A stretch of DNA of 64,000 nucleotides from Musa acuminata AAA Group (Eukaryota > Streptophyta > Magnoliopsida > Zingiberales > Musaceae), in contig NC_088342.1 in assembly GCF_036884655.1 (NCBI RefSeq), positions 16,134,001 to 16,198,000 of the forward strand, in the 5' to 3' direction. Shown here piece after piece: positions 32,406 to 45,420 of the stretch. The translations under genes and the position numbers were made by a program. Below the pieces are notes generated by a model. The model was not told the origin of the DNA, did no database searches, and saw only the letters and a list, made by a program, of their open reading frames with translations. Within the stretch, counting starts at the first letter, position 1. Each line of letters opens with the position of its first letter.

Positions 32406-32644
32406 GTCATCGGCTTCCACTATTGATCTTCTTTCAATGGGCGAAGATCTACTACTATCTTAAAGTTATATTCTCCATTTTACAAGTTTAGGAGATAACC
32501 TTTACAGTTCTCTCAGCCCTCCCTTAAATAGAAATTACACTTAGAGACGATGAGGGGAACTCACAAAGGATTACAATAGTATTTTCTTACTTAGATCAAA
32601 AGTTTTTTTGTTCCCTTTTCAAGCTTAGGCAAGTAGGAAAGATT
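32406..32644 (-). repeat. LTR fragment J, first piece
   Basis: Minus-oriented SIRE/NAG-superfamily LTR sequence from the leader segment (reverse of the stretch with CCTATTGAAGGAAG in element L). Truncated at 32406 by the ANG-E-family LTR end and interrupted at 32645 by NAG-G; AGATT (32640-32644) is the likely NAG-G TSD. Confidence 0.7.
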
Positions 32645-34221
32645 TGTTAAATCTCAGATTTTGATGATGAAACCAATTAAGAGTATTTATGATTTAATCT
32701 ATGTTTTGAGTGATGTAGGAAGCTTCGATCAGGATGAGACAATTAAAGCAGGAAGAATCATGTTGGGCCAGAGAAAACATGTTAGAAGATTGGATATCGC
32801 ACCGAAGGATTAGTCGACGTATCAACAAAAGGCTTCGAGCAATGGGTTCAGGCATCGGGCCAAGAAGAGCGGATATTGCACTAAGGAAATCAGAGTTATA
32901 GAGGTCAATTGGCTGATTGGGCAATAGGCCGCAAGAGAGGACGATGCGCCGAAGAATCGGACGAAGCGTTGATGAACCAATGATATGTCAGATAAAATGA
33001 TTCAAGCTTTGTAATAATTGTCTAAATCGAAATTTATTTTAATTGTGCAGGATTAACTATGATAGTGAACAAGGCATAAAGCAAAATAAAGTCTTAGAGT
33101 TGAGAATGAGATTTTGTTGGGAGTTCGAGAGTTCGTCGGAAGTTCGAACGTTCATCGGAAGTTCTACCGGAATTGATCGAGAAGTCCAGAAGCTTGCCGA
33201 AGAAGCTCGTCAGAACTCGCCAAGAAGATTGTCGTGAAGTCCAGGAGCTTGCCGGGAGTTTGCTGCAACATTGCTGAGAGATCGTCGAAAGTTCGCCGGA
33301 AGATCGCCAGAAGAAACCAAGACTAACCAGAACAGATTTGATTAGTGTATGCCTTAGAATTCATAGTTAACATATAATTGGGATTGGAATTGGGCTAACC
33401 CAATTAGGGGCTAGTTGAGCCCATGTATGGACTGTGTTGGGCCCAATGAAAGGGCTAAACAGTGAACCAACAGGTAGCACCGTTGTGACACAGTCTCCGA
33501 GACTATGTCAAGCGGTGGTACCGCCCAGACTCAGCCTCCTAGGTTGTCAAGCGATAGTACCACCAGACTAAGCGGTGGTATCACCCAATGATAGGGTACC
33601 AGGTGGTGGTACCACCTAGTGTCAGAAAGCACTAGTGGTGGTACCACTAGCACAAGCGATGGTACCGCCAATACCCGAAGGACCCAAGATGAGATATTTT
33701 TAGGCTCCAAGTTTGAATCCACTTGAGGCCTATAAATACCCCTCTCATCCTTGGTTAACATACACAAGCACAAAGAGTTTAAAAGTGAGAAAATACTATA
33801 GTAATCACTTGAGAAATCCCCTCTAAGTTCTAAGTTTAGAATTTTGTTTAGGGAGGAGTGTATGCTTGTAAAGGTTGTCTCCTAAACCTATAAAAAGGAG
33901 AAGAGGGGTGTAAAAGGGTAGTTGGCCTTCACCCATTGAAGGAAGACCAATAGTGGATGCCAGTGGCCTCGACGGAAGAGGAATCGGTGGAGTGGATGTA
34001 GGTCACGATGACCGAACCACTATAAACTCGGTTTGCATTTCTTTTGAGAAATTTACTTTAACTGCAAACTTTATTACTTGCTATACTATTCTGTACACTT
34101 TCAATTTAAGCATCTTTACGAAACGGGTTTTATCGTATGAAAGATTTTCAAACCGATGTGATTTTATCGGTATACTAATTCACCCCCCTCCCCCCCTCTT
34201 AGTGCCGACTCATTCCTAACA
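32645..34221 (+). repeat. NAG-G 5' LTR (1577 bp)
   Basis: TGTTAAATCTCAG...TCCTAACA. The palindromes here are of the GGTGGTACCACC dialect (33476-33675). TATA at 33731-33738; a C-rich tract near 34183-34197. Confidence 0.9.
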
Positions 34222-34223
34222 GT

Positions 34224-34235
34224 TGGTATCAGAGC
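34224..34235 (+). promoter_or_regulatory. NAG-G primer-binding site
   Basis: TGGTATCAGAGC 2 nt after the LTR. Confidence 0.92.
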
Positions 34236-34271
34236 TACGTTATTTCTCATTTAGTTTAACACCCAAGAGAA

Positions 34272-35120
34272 ATGGCTCTTTTCAGATTTCAAGAGGGTTT
34301 TTCTATCGTTCGTCCTCCTATGTTCAATGGGATGGACTACACTTATTGAAAAACTCGAATGAGAGTTTTCTTAATTTCTATGGATTTAAACTTATGAAAT
34401 ATCATTGAAAACAGATTTAAAAAGTCTTCTACTCCAATGAAAGAATGGAATAATTTAGAGAAGAAAACATTTTCTTTAAATGCTCTATTTTGCGCCTTAG
34501 ACAAAAATGAATTCAATCGGGTTTCTACTTGCGAAACGGCTTTCGATATTTGGCATACACTTGAAATCACACACGAAGACACTAGTAGAGTAAAGGATTC
34601 TAAGATAAATCTTTTGATGCATGATTTTGATATATTTCGTAAGCCATATGAAACCATTGTTGACATGTACACCCGTTTTACGGATATCATCAATGGTTTA
34701 AAAGTACTTGGTAAAAGTTTTTCGAATCTTGAACTTGTGACTAAAGTTTTACGATCACTTTCTAAAAATTAGAATTTAAAAGTAACGATAATACAATAAT
34801 CAAAGAACTTGAACTGTTTTTCGATGGAAGAACTTATTAGGTTGTTTATGACCTACGAAATGACCAATGTGGCACATGACAAATTTGAGAACAACCTTCC
34901 AAAGAACATGAAGGATTTTGCAGTTAGAACAAACGAAGACCACTCGAGCAAAAGCTCAAGTGATGGTGAACTAGAACTTCTCACAATAAAGATTAAAAAG
35001 GTTTTAAAACAAGAATCAAAAATTAAAAGTAAACTTAAAAATAATGCAACTACTTGCTATGAACACAAGAAGAAGAAAGCACTTTGGGACAAAACGAGTA
35101 CCTCCAAACATGAGGAGTAA
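34272..35120 (+). pseudogene. NAG-G gag remnant with stops at Trp codons
   Basis: ATG at 34272 (MALFRFQEGFSIVRPPMFNG). One frame spans the region but is cut by TGA at 34347 and 34395, TAG at 34770 and TAA at 34797. The first three fall where siblings have Trp. A short in-frame loss removes part of NAKAMNA. The tail becomes lysine-rich (KIKKVLKQESKIKSKLK, then KKKKALWDKTSTSKHEE) and, as in NAG-A/B, no CCHC knuckle or pol follows. Confidence 0.84.
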
Positions 35121-37555
35121 ACCAACAAGGGCAAGGTGGTGAACTGCGCTTTGATAACTTTCGTCAACGAGGTAAACAACTCAAACGAAACCCCTTTACT
35201 TTATTTTTAAATTACATGATTCTTTTCATGAGTTATTTTTTAATTTAGAAATAAAAAAAAAAATTGGGATCATGCTAGTAATTTTGAAATTGATAATTGC
35301 ATGTTTTATGAAAATTTTAAGATGTTTGATATCATGCTTAATGAGTTTATAGTTTGAAATGGTGCATGTTATGCCTTGAAAACTTGAAACCATGTTTTGA
35401 TGTCATGCCCAAAGTAGTGATGCATAATAATCATGCTTAATAAGTTTATATTTTGAAATTATGCATAATGATTTTTGTGATTCATGGCTTATTGATCTTT
35501 GTTGCAATGAAAGTTGCTTTTTTGGTTTTAAACGTTGATGCATGTTTTTATTTGGCAAAAATGAAAAAGACATGCTTGTATGAAATAAATCACATGAATT
35601 GAAACAACTAAAAAGAGAAAAGCATTTTTTCTTGAAAATTTCTTTTTCCCTATCTTATCAATTTTTCACTAAGAGATTAATAAAGTTGTTTATGTCATTT
35701 TGAATCTCTTAAAAGTAATTTTGATGATTTGAATTTGAATGAGCTTTATCTTGATTTTTCGAGATTTATAACTTGAGATTTCTTATGCATGAATCAAGAT
35801 ATTATATAATTTGATCTCCTATGTTTCTTTTTGTCATTTATAAAAAGAAGAGATTTGTTGAAATAAATCATGTCTTGTGACATTCATGATTTGATATTAA
35901 TATCTTTCATGCCATGATTTTCCTATGACACTTTTGTATTTTTATGATGACTTGAACATTTATACCATTATGTTCTTCCCTTCTTCTTTCTTGTTTACAA
36001 TGACAAAAGGGGGAAAGAAAATAGCTAGCATCTCAAGAGAACCAATTTTGCTAGCTTGAATGATAAACTTAGACATGTTAGAGCTCCCAAATGCATAAAT
36101 TCTTCTTATACATTTTTCGGATCATGATCTTGATTTCTCAAATTTTAGACTTGATCTTTCATTTTTGATAATTGAAATAATGATTGGAATATTGATGTAA
36201 TTATGAATGATGATTTGGTATTATATATGCAATACTTCAACATATGATAATGATGCATGCAATGATTAAATATTCATGATGAAAAATTGTTTTGACATTC
36301 ATGACTTAATTTTTCTTCTTTGTTATTTATCTTGTCATGATTTGAAGATTGTAGTAAAGGGAAATGAACTACACTATTGCATTATTATTCCTCTCTTTTT
36401 GCCAATGACAAAGGGGAAGAAAGAATTACTAGTGTGCACATTTCAAAAGAGAAAGATTTGTTAGCTTGCAAAAGTCAAGAAAATACAAAAACATACTTGC
36501 TCGTCTCAAAAGAGAAGCAAAGATTGCTAACTTGTATATTTTAAGAAGCAAAAGTTACTTTATTGAACATCTCAAATATTGCTAGCTTACATTTTTTTTC
36601 GAAAAATGATGTAAAAATTTGCTAGCTTGTATGATGTAGAACTTGCTATCTTGAACGTCACCAAAAATTGCTAGCTTGCAATCTCAAGAGAAACAAAAGT
36701 GCTATCTTGCCTATCTCAAGAAGCAAAACATGCTAACTTGTTAATCTAGCAAAATTTACAAACGTGCAATACTAAAAATTATTACTAGCTTGCATATAAA
36801 ATGATGTAAAATTTTGCTACCTTGCGCTTTGCTAAGGAAGCAAAACATTGCACTTCTCAAAAGAGAAGAAAGAAAATTACTTGCTTGTATGATGATAAAA
36901 CTTGAGAATATATTTATAATGCAATGATTTGAAACTTACTAAATGCACTTCTCCTTTTTGTTGATGACAAAGGGGGAGAAGTTATATTGGGAATGATGTA
37001 TTGAAAATTTGATTATACATGATTTTATGATCACATGTTGTAAATATTAATGATGAAATATTGACTTAAACTCAATTTGAATTCAAGAATTCTATCAACA
37101 TGGCATATTGATACGGGGAGTTAAGGTTAATGTTATAAACCTTTTTATGAGCTTTTGAATAATGTTTATTGAGTCTGTTTAGTCTAGTTGTTTATTGAAT
37201 CGGTTTGGTTCAGTTAGAGTCAAGTAGAGGTTTATTTAATATTTATTTATTATTAGAGTTCAAGTCCTAATGGACTCTAGGTGGAACTCTATAAATAGGG
37301 ATGTAACTGCTTCTTTTCAGTAATCTATGAAAAATACTATTCTGTCTTTGGACAAACCCTAGGAGGTCGATCCCCTCGAAGTGATCAAGGAGGGTCGATC
37401 CCCTCGAACTGATCAAGGAGGGCCGATCCCTTCGAAGCGATCAAGGAGGCCGATCCCCTCGAAGCGATCATTATCATCCCCATTTCTCCCCTTTCTTCCA
37501 CGATAAGACTTTAGGGTCTTATCAGTTAACTCCGTCATCAATTGGTTATCATCAT
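35121..37555 (+). other. NAG-G AT-rich filler (interrupted by D2)
   Basis: AT-rich, non-coding, with the same word repertoire as NAG-A/B (GCTAGCTTGCA, AAGAAGCAAA). PPT-like hairpins at 35973-36020, 36388-36425 and 36946-36981. The last is the clearest: CTTCTCCTTTTT, loop GTTGATGAC, AAAGGGGGAGAAG. D2 interrupts it at 37131-37524. Confidence 0.74.
37131..37524 (+). mobile_element. D2: solo LTR of the CHR-D family
   Basis: 394 bp, TGTTATAAACC...GGGTCTTATCA, closely matching the CHR-D LTRs, with perfect 5-bp flanks GTTAA (37126-37130, 37525-37529). TATA at 37290-37297 and four ~28-bp minisatellite units (37370-37475). It ends at the ancestral LTR boundary, without the extra PBS-containing unit of CHR-D. 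It likely arose by LTR-LTR recombination of a full element. Confidence 0.93.
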
Positions 37556-37569
37556 AAAAAAGGGGGAGA
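37556..37569 (+). promoter_or_regulatory. NAG-G polypurine tract
   Basis: AAAAAAGGGGGAGA abutting the 3' LTR, within the loop of the inverted arms 37538-37555 and 37585-37606. Confidence 0.9.
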
Positions 37570-37570
37570 T

Positions 37571-38535
37571 TATTGAATCTTGGATTTTGATAATGAAACC
37601 AATTGAGAGTGTTGATGATTTAATCTGCGTTTTGAGTGATGTAGGAAGCTTCAATCAGGATGAGATAATTAAATCAGGAAGAATCATGTTGGGCCGGAGA
37701 AAACATGTCAGAAAATTGGACGTCACACCGAAGGATCGGTCGACGTATCGACAAAAGGCTTCTGGCCATGGGTTTGGACATCGGGCCAAGAAAAGTGGAT
37801 ATTATGCCAAGGAAATCAAAGTTGCGGAGGTCAACTGGACGATTGGGCAAAAGGCCACAAGAGAGGACGATGCGCCGAAGAATCGGACGAAGCGTCGATG
37901 AACTAATGACATGCCGAACAACTTGATTCAAGCTTTGTAAAAATTGTCTAGATCAAAGTTGGTTTTAATTGTGTAAGATTAACTATGATAGTGATCAAGG
38001 TATAAAGCAAAATGAAGTCCCAGAATCGAGAACGAAATTTTGTTGGAAGTTTCGAGAGTTCGTTGGAAGTTCGGATGTTCGTCGAAAGTTCTACCAGAAT
38101 TGACCGAGAAGTCCAAAAGCTTGCCAAAGAAGCTCGTCAGAACTCGCCAAGAAGATCGTCATGAAGTCTAGGAGCTTACTGGGAGTCCGCTAGAACATTG
38201 CCGAGAGATCGTCGGAAGTTTGTCGGAAGATCACTGGAAGCTGGCCAAAAGAAATCAAGACTAACAGGAATGAATTTGCTTAGTGTATGCCTCGTAGTTA
38301 GCACATAATTAGGATTGAAATTAGGCCAACCCAATTAGAGGCTAGTTGGGCCCATGTATGGACTGTGTTGGGCCCAATGAAAGGCCCAAATAGTGACCCA
38401 ACAAGTGGCACCATCGTGACATAGTCTCCAAGACTGTATAAGGCGGTGGTACCACCGATTTGGGCAGTGGTACCACCCAGACTCAATCTCCGAGGCTGTT
38501 AGGTGGTGGTACTGCCTAGTGATAGGGTACCAGGT
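37571..38535 (+). repeat. NAG-G 3' LTR, left piece
   Basis: Begins TATTGAATCTTGG (terminal TG changed to TA) and runs to the palindromic array, where LARD-F is inserted at a GTACCAGGT site. Confidence 0.88.
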
Positions 38536-38915
38536 TATCACAGACAAACTTCTAAACAAGATGTTGGATGTAATGCTTATGTATGTCTGTGTCTTTTGGT
38601 ATGTTCATACTTTGACTAGTATGTAGAGGGACAGCCGAAGATTTAATAGTCTCATTTTAGTTCGGTCTGTAATGGACCATTTTACCCTTTGTTATGCAAT
38701 TGTTTAGAGCTTTTAAAGTCTGTTTGTAATTTGCTTTGTCTATGAAGTGTTTTCAGAAATGTTTGCTTGTGGATCCCGAATAAGGCATTTTCTCTAACCC
38801 GTTCTCTCTTTTGTTGGTCCTAAGGGACAATGGGAGGCTTTAAGGAGGCTGACCTTTGCGGACGGACATGCAAGGGTGCCGCACGACTTAGGCAAAACCA
38901 ACTAAGTCCGTGACA
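38536..38915 (+). repeat. LARD-F 5' LTR (380 bp)
   Basis: Runs TATCACAGAC...GTCCGTGACA and is followed 2 nt later by a PBS. No clear TATA box was found. Confidence 0.9.
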
Positions 38916-38917
38916 TA

Positions 38918-38929
38918 TGGTATCAGAGC
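38918..38929 (+). promoter_or_regulatory. LARD-F primer-binding site
   Basis: TGGTATCAGAGC, 2 nt after the LTR. Confidence 0.92.
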
Positions 38930-41900
38930 AGGACAAGCACTCATAGAAATATTTAGCATGCAAACGTGGGGGACCTAGCGGGGCTACGTTGAGGGCAGTT
39001 AACACACGCGTGACCGTTTGGGGGAAAATCGGCATGGAGATGTAGAGAAAAGAGTCGCTCGGAGGAGCGGACATCTGAGATTGGCATTCAGAGGAATGGC
39101 CAACCCTTCGCGCAAGAGGCACCACGAGAACAGGCAAGCTTGGAAGAATGTGGAGCGCACAAAGGGTGGGATGGCTGAGTTTGAGCTATGGCTCAACGTT
39201 GACAACTATACTTGATGGTGCTCAAGGCAAGCAAGGCACTTGGTAAAGGATGAGACCATGCAAGGTGGAATGAGTTACTCAACGACTGAAAGAGTTATGC
39301 AAAGCTTACAGAGGTGAGGGGAATTGCTAACTCGAAGAATTTGATACTCATGCATGGGCTTGTATGCGGACAATGGAATGTTCATGGCCATCCTAAGGTG
39401 ACCGAAACTCGGCGTCATGGAGCATTGAAACTTTTTGTTCGGCATGTGAAGGATACATCTGTAGTAGGCTGAAGTGTGCAACGAGTTCAGCATGTTGCTA
39501 GGCCTTGAGTGGTGCAGCGGGAGGCTGTATTGACGTGGAGTCGTAATCTAGCAAGTGTGTTTGCAGGAGGCAGAACAATGCACAGTTTGTTCAGCAGATC
39601 GGAGTAGTCCAAGGGGATGGTGGTCTCCGAAACGAAGAGAGATGTTGCTCCAATGGGACAGTTATCCAGAAGGGATAAGTCTCGGCTCTCCAGAGGGAGA
39701 ATCATGTGGGACGAACCTCACAAGTTGAGGAGGAGTACCTCAACAAACAACAACTCCACGAAGCTCAATGGACTGAGCAATGCATTAGTAGATGCATTAC
39801 GAAATCAAGTGGGGGAGCGACCCAAAGCAACACAAATGAAGGCACACTTGGAGTCGATATGAGATCGGACTCAAGGGAGGGCTGACCTGTGGAATCGTGG
39901 GCGTGAGGGCCACCATCAACTTAATGCAAAAACGAGGAGCAGAGCAACTTAGGTGTAACTTGGCAAAGTACCCAAGCCACATGAAGGGAGCCAGCATAGA
40001 AGATGGAACATGGAGCGGAGGCACATTGCTTTCCTTGGACAGAGGTCAAGGATATGAACTCTTGTAGAGGCAAGAGCAGGATCATGTTGTTCCATGGGTC
40101 CTTCATTCTAACGGAGCGGACTCATCTTGTATGGTGCCAACAACGAAGGGAGCTTCTGGGTACATGCACCTTATCTCGGAAAAGCATGTGATGGAGGAAC
40201 TAAGGCGACTCAATTTGCGGAGGCAAAGTTGGGTTCGGAAGGCCTTAGCATGGGGCAAGAGGATGTAGAGGCGGGTACTCTTGAAGAATATGCCACAGTG
40301 TTGCCATTCAAGTTGCCATGAAGGAAGCGGTGCATAGTGAAGATTGTGCTGGTAGGGGCAGAGGACCAGGATCCAGACAATGGTGCACTAATTGCAACGA
40401 AGTCGGGGGACTTCGGGAGCTACTAAGTGACGGACTGTCTTAGAGCGGTGCTTCATCTAAGTGTGACCCAAGAGTGGGTGGATAAAGGTCGATTGCCAAA
40501 GGAGCGAATAAAATCGAAGGTGGAAGAGACCCTGCGATGTATTGGCAGGGGCCACACATAGAGGGACCACAATTCGAGTTCATTCCACAAGGATCAGAAT
40601 GCAATGGAGATGTCACCAGGAGGCGACATGGTGCAGCGGATCGTGGTGGAACAGTTCGTGGCAATGTGATACACATGAATGATTCCCGTGAGGGACTAGA
40701 TTATACAGAGGTATGATCGGGAGCTATTGGAAGCTCCACTTCGGTGAACAACACCACGGCAAGAAGGGCTATGGATTCAAGGAGTGAAGGCCATGGTACC
40801 GCAGAGGCGGGTCTTCCGTGCGTGTATCGAATTTTGCATCGGATGAAAGCCTTGGTCATCAGCATATGGGAGCTGTGTTCCACCAAGGGAAAAGTTCAAA
40901 TGCAAGTACCAATGAGTCCCATGGGAGGGACTTGATCATACAGAGGTATGATCAAAGCAGCTGGAGAGTTGGACTGCTCCAGAGCTCGTATTCGCTTAAG
41001 GGTGCCTGACAAGTCAGAGCACAAGGTCGAGTAAGCGAACGTTGCTACCAAGGAAGCTAAGGAGAACAGAATCCGTGCAAACCCTACAACGTGATGGTAG
41101 AGAACATGCATGGGAGTTGCAGTCTATCTTTCCATCGACAAAAGGGAGCTGCTTGGATAACACAAAGGTGTTGAAGCAGGGGGTCGAAAGGGGCGAGGAA
41201 GCGACGACGAGTCTAGAGGGACTTAGCTACCCAAAATCAAGTATCAGTCAGAATGGAGGTGAACTCAGAGGAGTGCCACGGAGACATATCTACTGATCGT
41301 GAAGAAAAGGGATGCAAATGCGAGGCGACGGATAGTAGGGCCATGGGCATAGCAGCGCCATGGTACCATAGAGGCGGGACTTCCGTGAAAGGCATTGATC
41401 CCTTACTCTCATGGAGGGAGAGCGCTTGGTCGTGAAAAGGGCCGAGGAGGTGGACCATATAAAGGCAAACTCCAAGTACCGAGATAAGGCTGAAGGGCAG
41501 AGGCCAAGGAACTTCGTAAGACCGGTGTCAACGAGCTTCTCATCAAGATAGCTGAAAACGAAGGACTTCGGGTCAGGCAAGAGTGCATGACCAAGGAACG
41601 AAGCAGACAGTACGCAGTACTGTACCTTTGCTACTCAGTGGAGTAGGTGGCAAGGTTGATGGAGAAGACGGTACAATCCCAGAGGCGACCAAACCTATGA
41701 GAGAATCACTCCAAGTTGGGGTGAAAACTTCCTATATTCCAGAAGTTCAATGGCATTGAGAAGGTGAATCACAGTAGCTAACTCAACGCAAGGAGTGCAA
41801 ACACTTCAAGTGCTTCAAAAGGGTGAGCAAAGAGCAGGCGGAGGCCAGTAACCAGCTCGATGCATGGAGTACAACCTTGAGGAGGCGGGCAAAGTCAAGT

Positions 41901-42540
41901 AACCTTTGCCTTCTCAATCCTTAAGAGAATGGGCGAAACCGAGTACCCCAATTCTCTTATTTATCCAACAGAGGAGCTCTGCACAAGTTCAAATACTCTT
42001 CGAAGATAATGGAAGACAATAGTTGTCAAATCCTCACCAATGGTGATCAGTGCTACTGAGAGTAGATTGTCTGCTTCATTTCCCAACGAAATGCCAATCG
42101 GAAGTGGAAGTGATGTGAACCTACTTGGAAGTGGCAACTAAGTGAAAGAAGAGTCAATGGGTAAATTTTGTGGAGGAAGGACCCAAAACTTAAGAAGTTT
42201 GCGAGACGATGCTCGTTAAAAGCTCCAACAAGCATCCACCCAATTCAAACAACATGAGACATTTGAGAGACTGGCACAGTAAGGATGGTCTTTTCCTTCT
42301 TTGGGAGGATCCGTAGGAATCAACAAGGATCAACACAACTCAGCCAACCCCACACCAGAGTAAGAGTCATTGGTGAGTTGAAGAAGCATGGCAGATCAAA
42401 GGTTCGACTACTCAAAAACAATAGCGGAGAGCAGCTAGGAGCCAAGAGGCACATTGTAGCTGGAGCAAAAGATTGAACACTTAGCAAAGGCGAAGAGTTG
42501 CAGTGTCGACAAAGGCTTCAATGAGGACGTCGAAGAAATA
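38930..42540 (+). other. LARD-F non-coding internal region
   Basis: About 3.6 kb, purine-rich on the plus strand (many GGAGG, GAAGG and AAGG words). Open frames are all under ~100 codons on both strands and resemble no retroelement protein. It may be retained as RNA structure or packaging sequence, or be captured DNA. Confidence 0.7.
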
Positions 42541-42552
42541 AGTGGGGGAGAA
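42541..42552 (+). promoter_or_regulatory. LARD-F polypurine tract
   Basis: AGTGGGGGAGAA abuts the 3' LTR. Confidence 0.85.
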
Positions 42553-42932
42553 TGTCACGGACAAACTTCTAAACAAGATGTTGGATGTAATGATTATGTA
42601 TGTCCATGTCTTTTGGTATGTTCATACTTTGACTAGCATGTAGAGGGATAGCCGAAGGCTTAATAGTCCCATTTTAGTTCAGTCTATAATGGACCATTTT
42701 ACCCTTTGTTGTGCAACTGTTCAGAGCTTGTAAAGTATGTTTGTAATTTGCTTTGTCTATGAAGTGTTTTCGGAAATATTTGCTTGTGGATCCCGAATGA
42801 GGTATTTTCTCTAACTCGTTCTCTCTTTTGTTGGTCCTAAGGGACAATGGGAGGCTTCGGGGAGGCTGACCTTTGCGGACAAACACGCAAGGGTGCTGCA
42901 CGACTTAGGCAAAACCAGCTAAGTCCGTGATA
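42553..42932 (+). repeat. LARD-F 3' LTR (380 bp)
   Basis: TGTCACGGAC...GTCCGTGATA, same length as the 5' copy. Confidence 0.92.
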
Positions 42933-42936
42933 AGGT

Positions 42937-43586
42937 GGTGGTACCACCCCTGTCAGGCGGTGGTACCGCCTAGTGTCAGAAAGCACTAGCGGTGGTACCA
43001 CCAGCACAAGCGGTGGTATCGCCAGTACTAGGAGGACCCAGATGAGACATTTTTAGGTTTCAAGTTTGAATCCACTTGAGGCTTATAAATACCTCTCTCA
43101 TCCTTGGTTAACATACACAAGCACAAAGAGTTTAAAAGTGAGAAAATGCTATGGTAATCACTTGAGAAATCCCCTCCTCTAAGTTCTAAGTTTAGAATTA
43201 TGTTTAGGGAGGAGTGTGTGCTTGTAAAGGTTATCTCCTAAACCTGTGAAAAGGAGAAGAGGGGTGTAAAATGGTAGTTGGTCTTCGCCCATTGAAGGAA
43301 GATCGATAGTGGATGTCGGTGGCCTCGACGGAAAAAGAATCGGTGGACTGGATGTAGGTCACGACGACCGAACCACTATAAACTCGGTTTGCTTTTCTTT
43401 TGAGCAATTTACTTTAACTACAAACTTTATTACTAGCTATACTCTTTCATATGCATTCAATTTAAGCATCTTTACGAAACAGATTTATCGTATGAAAGAT
43501 TTTCAAACCGATGTAATTTTACCATTGCACTAATTTACCCCACACCACCCCCCCCCCCCCCTCTTAGTATCGAGTCGTTTCTAACA
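42937..43586 (+). repeat. NAG-G 3' LTR, right piece
   Basis: Resumes with GGTGGTACCACC palindromes after LARD-F. TATA-like TATAAATA at about 43085-43092, a C-rich run at 43548-43560, and the terminal TTCTAACA at 43586. Confidence 0.87.
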
Positions 43587-43818
43587 AAATTAGGTTATTT
43601 ATCAACCTCAAATGACTTTAAAAATAGAGCCAAAAAGTGTCTTATCCCGGGTTTCCGAGGTACTAGTGGTACCAATACCATTATTGGGTTGTACCACCAC
43701 CTGATAACCCTGCTCTAGTGGTACTATCGCCAATCTGAGTGGTACGATCACTTGATAGAGCCTCAGAGACTAGGTTCTTGCGATACCACGGCCTGATAGC
43801 ATTAACTGTCAGTGGTAC
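43587..43818 (-). repeat. LTR fragment J, second piece
   Basis: Minus-oriented LTR sequence between NAG-G and ANG-E. It holds the reversed TATA region (about 43600) and palindromes such as CAGTGGTAC, and ends with GGTAC (43814-43818), the ANG-E TSD. Confidence 0.75.
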
Positions 43819-45419
43819 TGCTAGTCCTAGGTGCCCAACAAGCCAATCACGTGAGTGATAGCACGTGTGACTTGACACGGAATCGTTTTGCTTATTATAT
43901 TTTGACATTTTTCACTTTATATTAACTATTGCATATATGCATGTATATATTGTGATGTCCTTGGATCTATGCAATAGGAATCGAATCGTGATGAAATCAC
44001 GATAATGAGATCGATTCACCTTTAAACACAAATCCTAAATAATCCCGGTCATAGGTTACTCGAGAGGGACATCGTGATAACTGAACAGACTGGTGTGATG
44101 TATACCCGTCCATATGATGGATGTAGTTGGTCTCATAGCTGCTCATGTAGGGACACTAGGGATAGAGTATAGGTGCTTATTGGAGAATGAGTTCACTAAT
44201 TGATCTGCTTACGGAATGCTGGATGGTTGATGATGCCTTTTTATCAGACAACGATTCCGTAGTCCTAGTGGTGTATCTGATCCTTATACTTGAGATACCA
44301 AGGATGTCCTGTAAGAGTGCTCCACTCTTTGATACTAGACTTATAGGTTTGGATGTCCAAGATCTAGTATAGTTGGTCATTGGGAGTGATAGTCGACCTT
44401 ACGAGGGCTATTGAGTGTCGATAGATGATCATCCACTCTCGACATCAAGAGAGGAATATCACATGTGTTCTTACTCAGACAAATCCCTAGTCAGGGTCAT
44501 TCTGATTGAGAGAAAAAGAGTTCTCCGGAAGGATCCGATTAGAGCAAGACTCGAGAAGAAACCGTATGGGTCTGACAGCACCATGCCCGATATACGGTCT
44601 TTGGGATATTAGATGGATGAGGGACTATAGGTATACGGTAACTGAGGATAGACGGGTCCAATGGATTGGATTCCCTATATCGTCTGGGGACTATGGTGTA
44701 GTGGCCTGGTATGTCCGTAGTCGATGAGTCGAGTGAATTATTATAAAGATAATAATTCACTAAGTTAGAAGGAGTTCTGACGGGTATGACTCATGGCCAG
44801 CTTGATATTGGGCCTAGAGAGTCACATGCATATGATAGGCATTACGATGAGTAAAGGTTCAAATATGAGATATTCGCCGGAGCCCCTATCTTATTTGATA
44901 TCCAATAAGCCCCTGAATTATTGGATCCCATGGACGAGATCCAATAAGAGCCCATGAGAGATTATTGGATAGAGATTCACTAATCTAAAAGGCTTGGGTA
45001 ATTGGATGCAGATCCAATACCCACTAGGGGAGGATCCATTAGGGTTTGATAGGGGACCTCAATAAATAGGAGGGATTCAGTGGTTCATAGGCTAGAGCCT
45101 TTGCTTGCCTTTCCTATTCTCCTCTCCCTCTCAACCTTAGAGCAGGCTTGGAGTTTTGAGGAGTGTCGTCGCACCCCTACTATGTGGATCACCGCTAGAG
45201 AGGAGGATGCTTGACCTCTTTCACCCTCTCCTAGAGATCTGCAAGGAAACAGGGATATACGATCTCCCTAGGTAACACAATCTATTCTATACGCAGTTTG
45301 TTTCACAGATTTTTGCGCACCAATCTTCACACAGCGACGAATATCTTTTTGGAAAATTAGGGATTTTGTTTTCTTGTTCTTCCGTTGCGTATGTGATGTC
45401 GCCCCAAGATTTCCCAACA
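43819..45419 (+). repeat. ANG-E 5' LTR (1601 bp)
   Basis: TGCTAGTCCTAGGTGCCC...TTTCCCAACA, followed by a PBS. The boundary is fixed by the TSD and by alignment with the 3' LTR (TGTCAGTCATAGGTGCCC). The TATA-like site near 45066 is changed to CAATAAATA. Confidence 0.9.
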
Positions 45420-45420
45420 G

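Larger units (their letters stand above)
38536..42932 (+). mobile_element. LARD-F: LTR retrotransposon without coding capacity
   Basis: A 4397-bp element with two 380-bp LTRs, a PBS and a PPT, but an internal region (38930-42540) in which I find no gag or pol motif in any frame. LTR ends are the inverted pair TGTCACGGAC/GTCCGTGACA, mutated to TATCAC at the left and GTGATA at the right. By hand count the LTRs differ at about 31 of 380 sites, nearly all transitions, so the insertion is old. The flanks share AGGT (38532-38535, 42933-42936). It fits the large retrotransposon derivative type: non-coding, mobilised in trans. Confidence 0.88.
32645..43586 (+). mobile_element. NAG-G: gag-only non-autonomous copia element, carrying D2 and LARD-F
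   Basis: LTR, PBS, gag remnant, AT-rich filler, PPT, LTR; no pol. Flanks AGATT (32640-32644) and AAATT (43587-43591) match at four of five positions and are a plausible aged TSD. A solo LTR (D2) lies just before the PPT and LARD-F lies in the 3' LTR. Without these inserts NAG-G is about 6.1 kb. Confidence 0.87.

Noticed and set aside
38930..42540. Possible host gene inside LARD-F
   Set aside because: All frames are under about 100 codons, overlap on both strands, and lie wholly between the LTRs of a retroelement.
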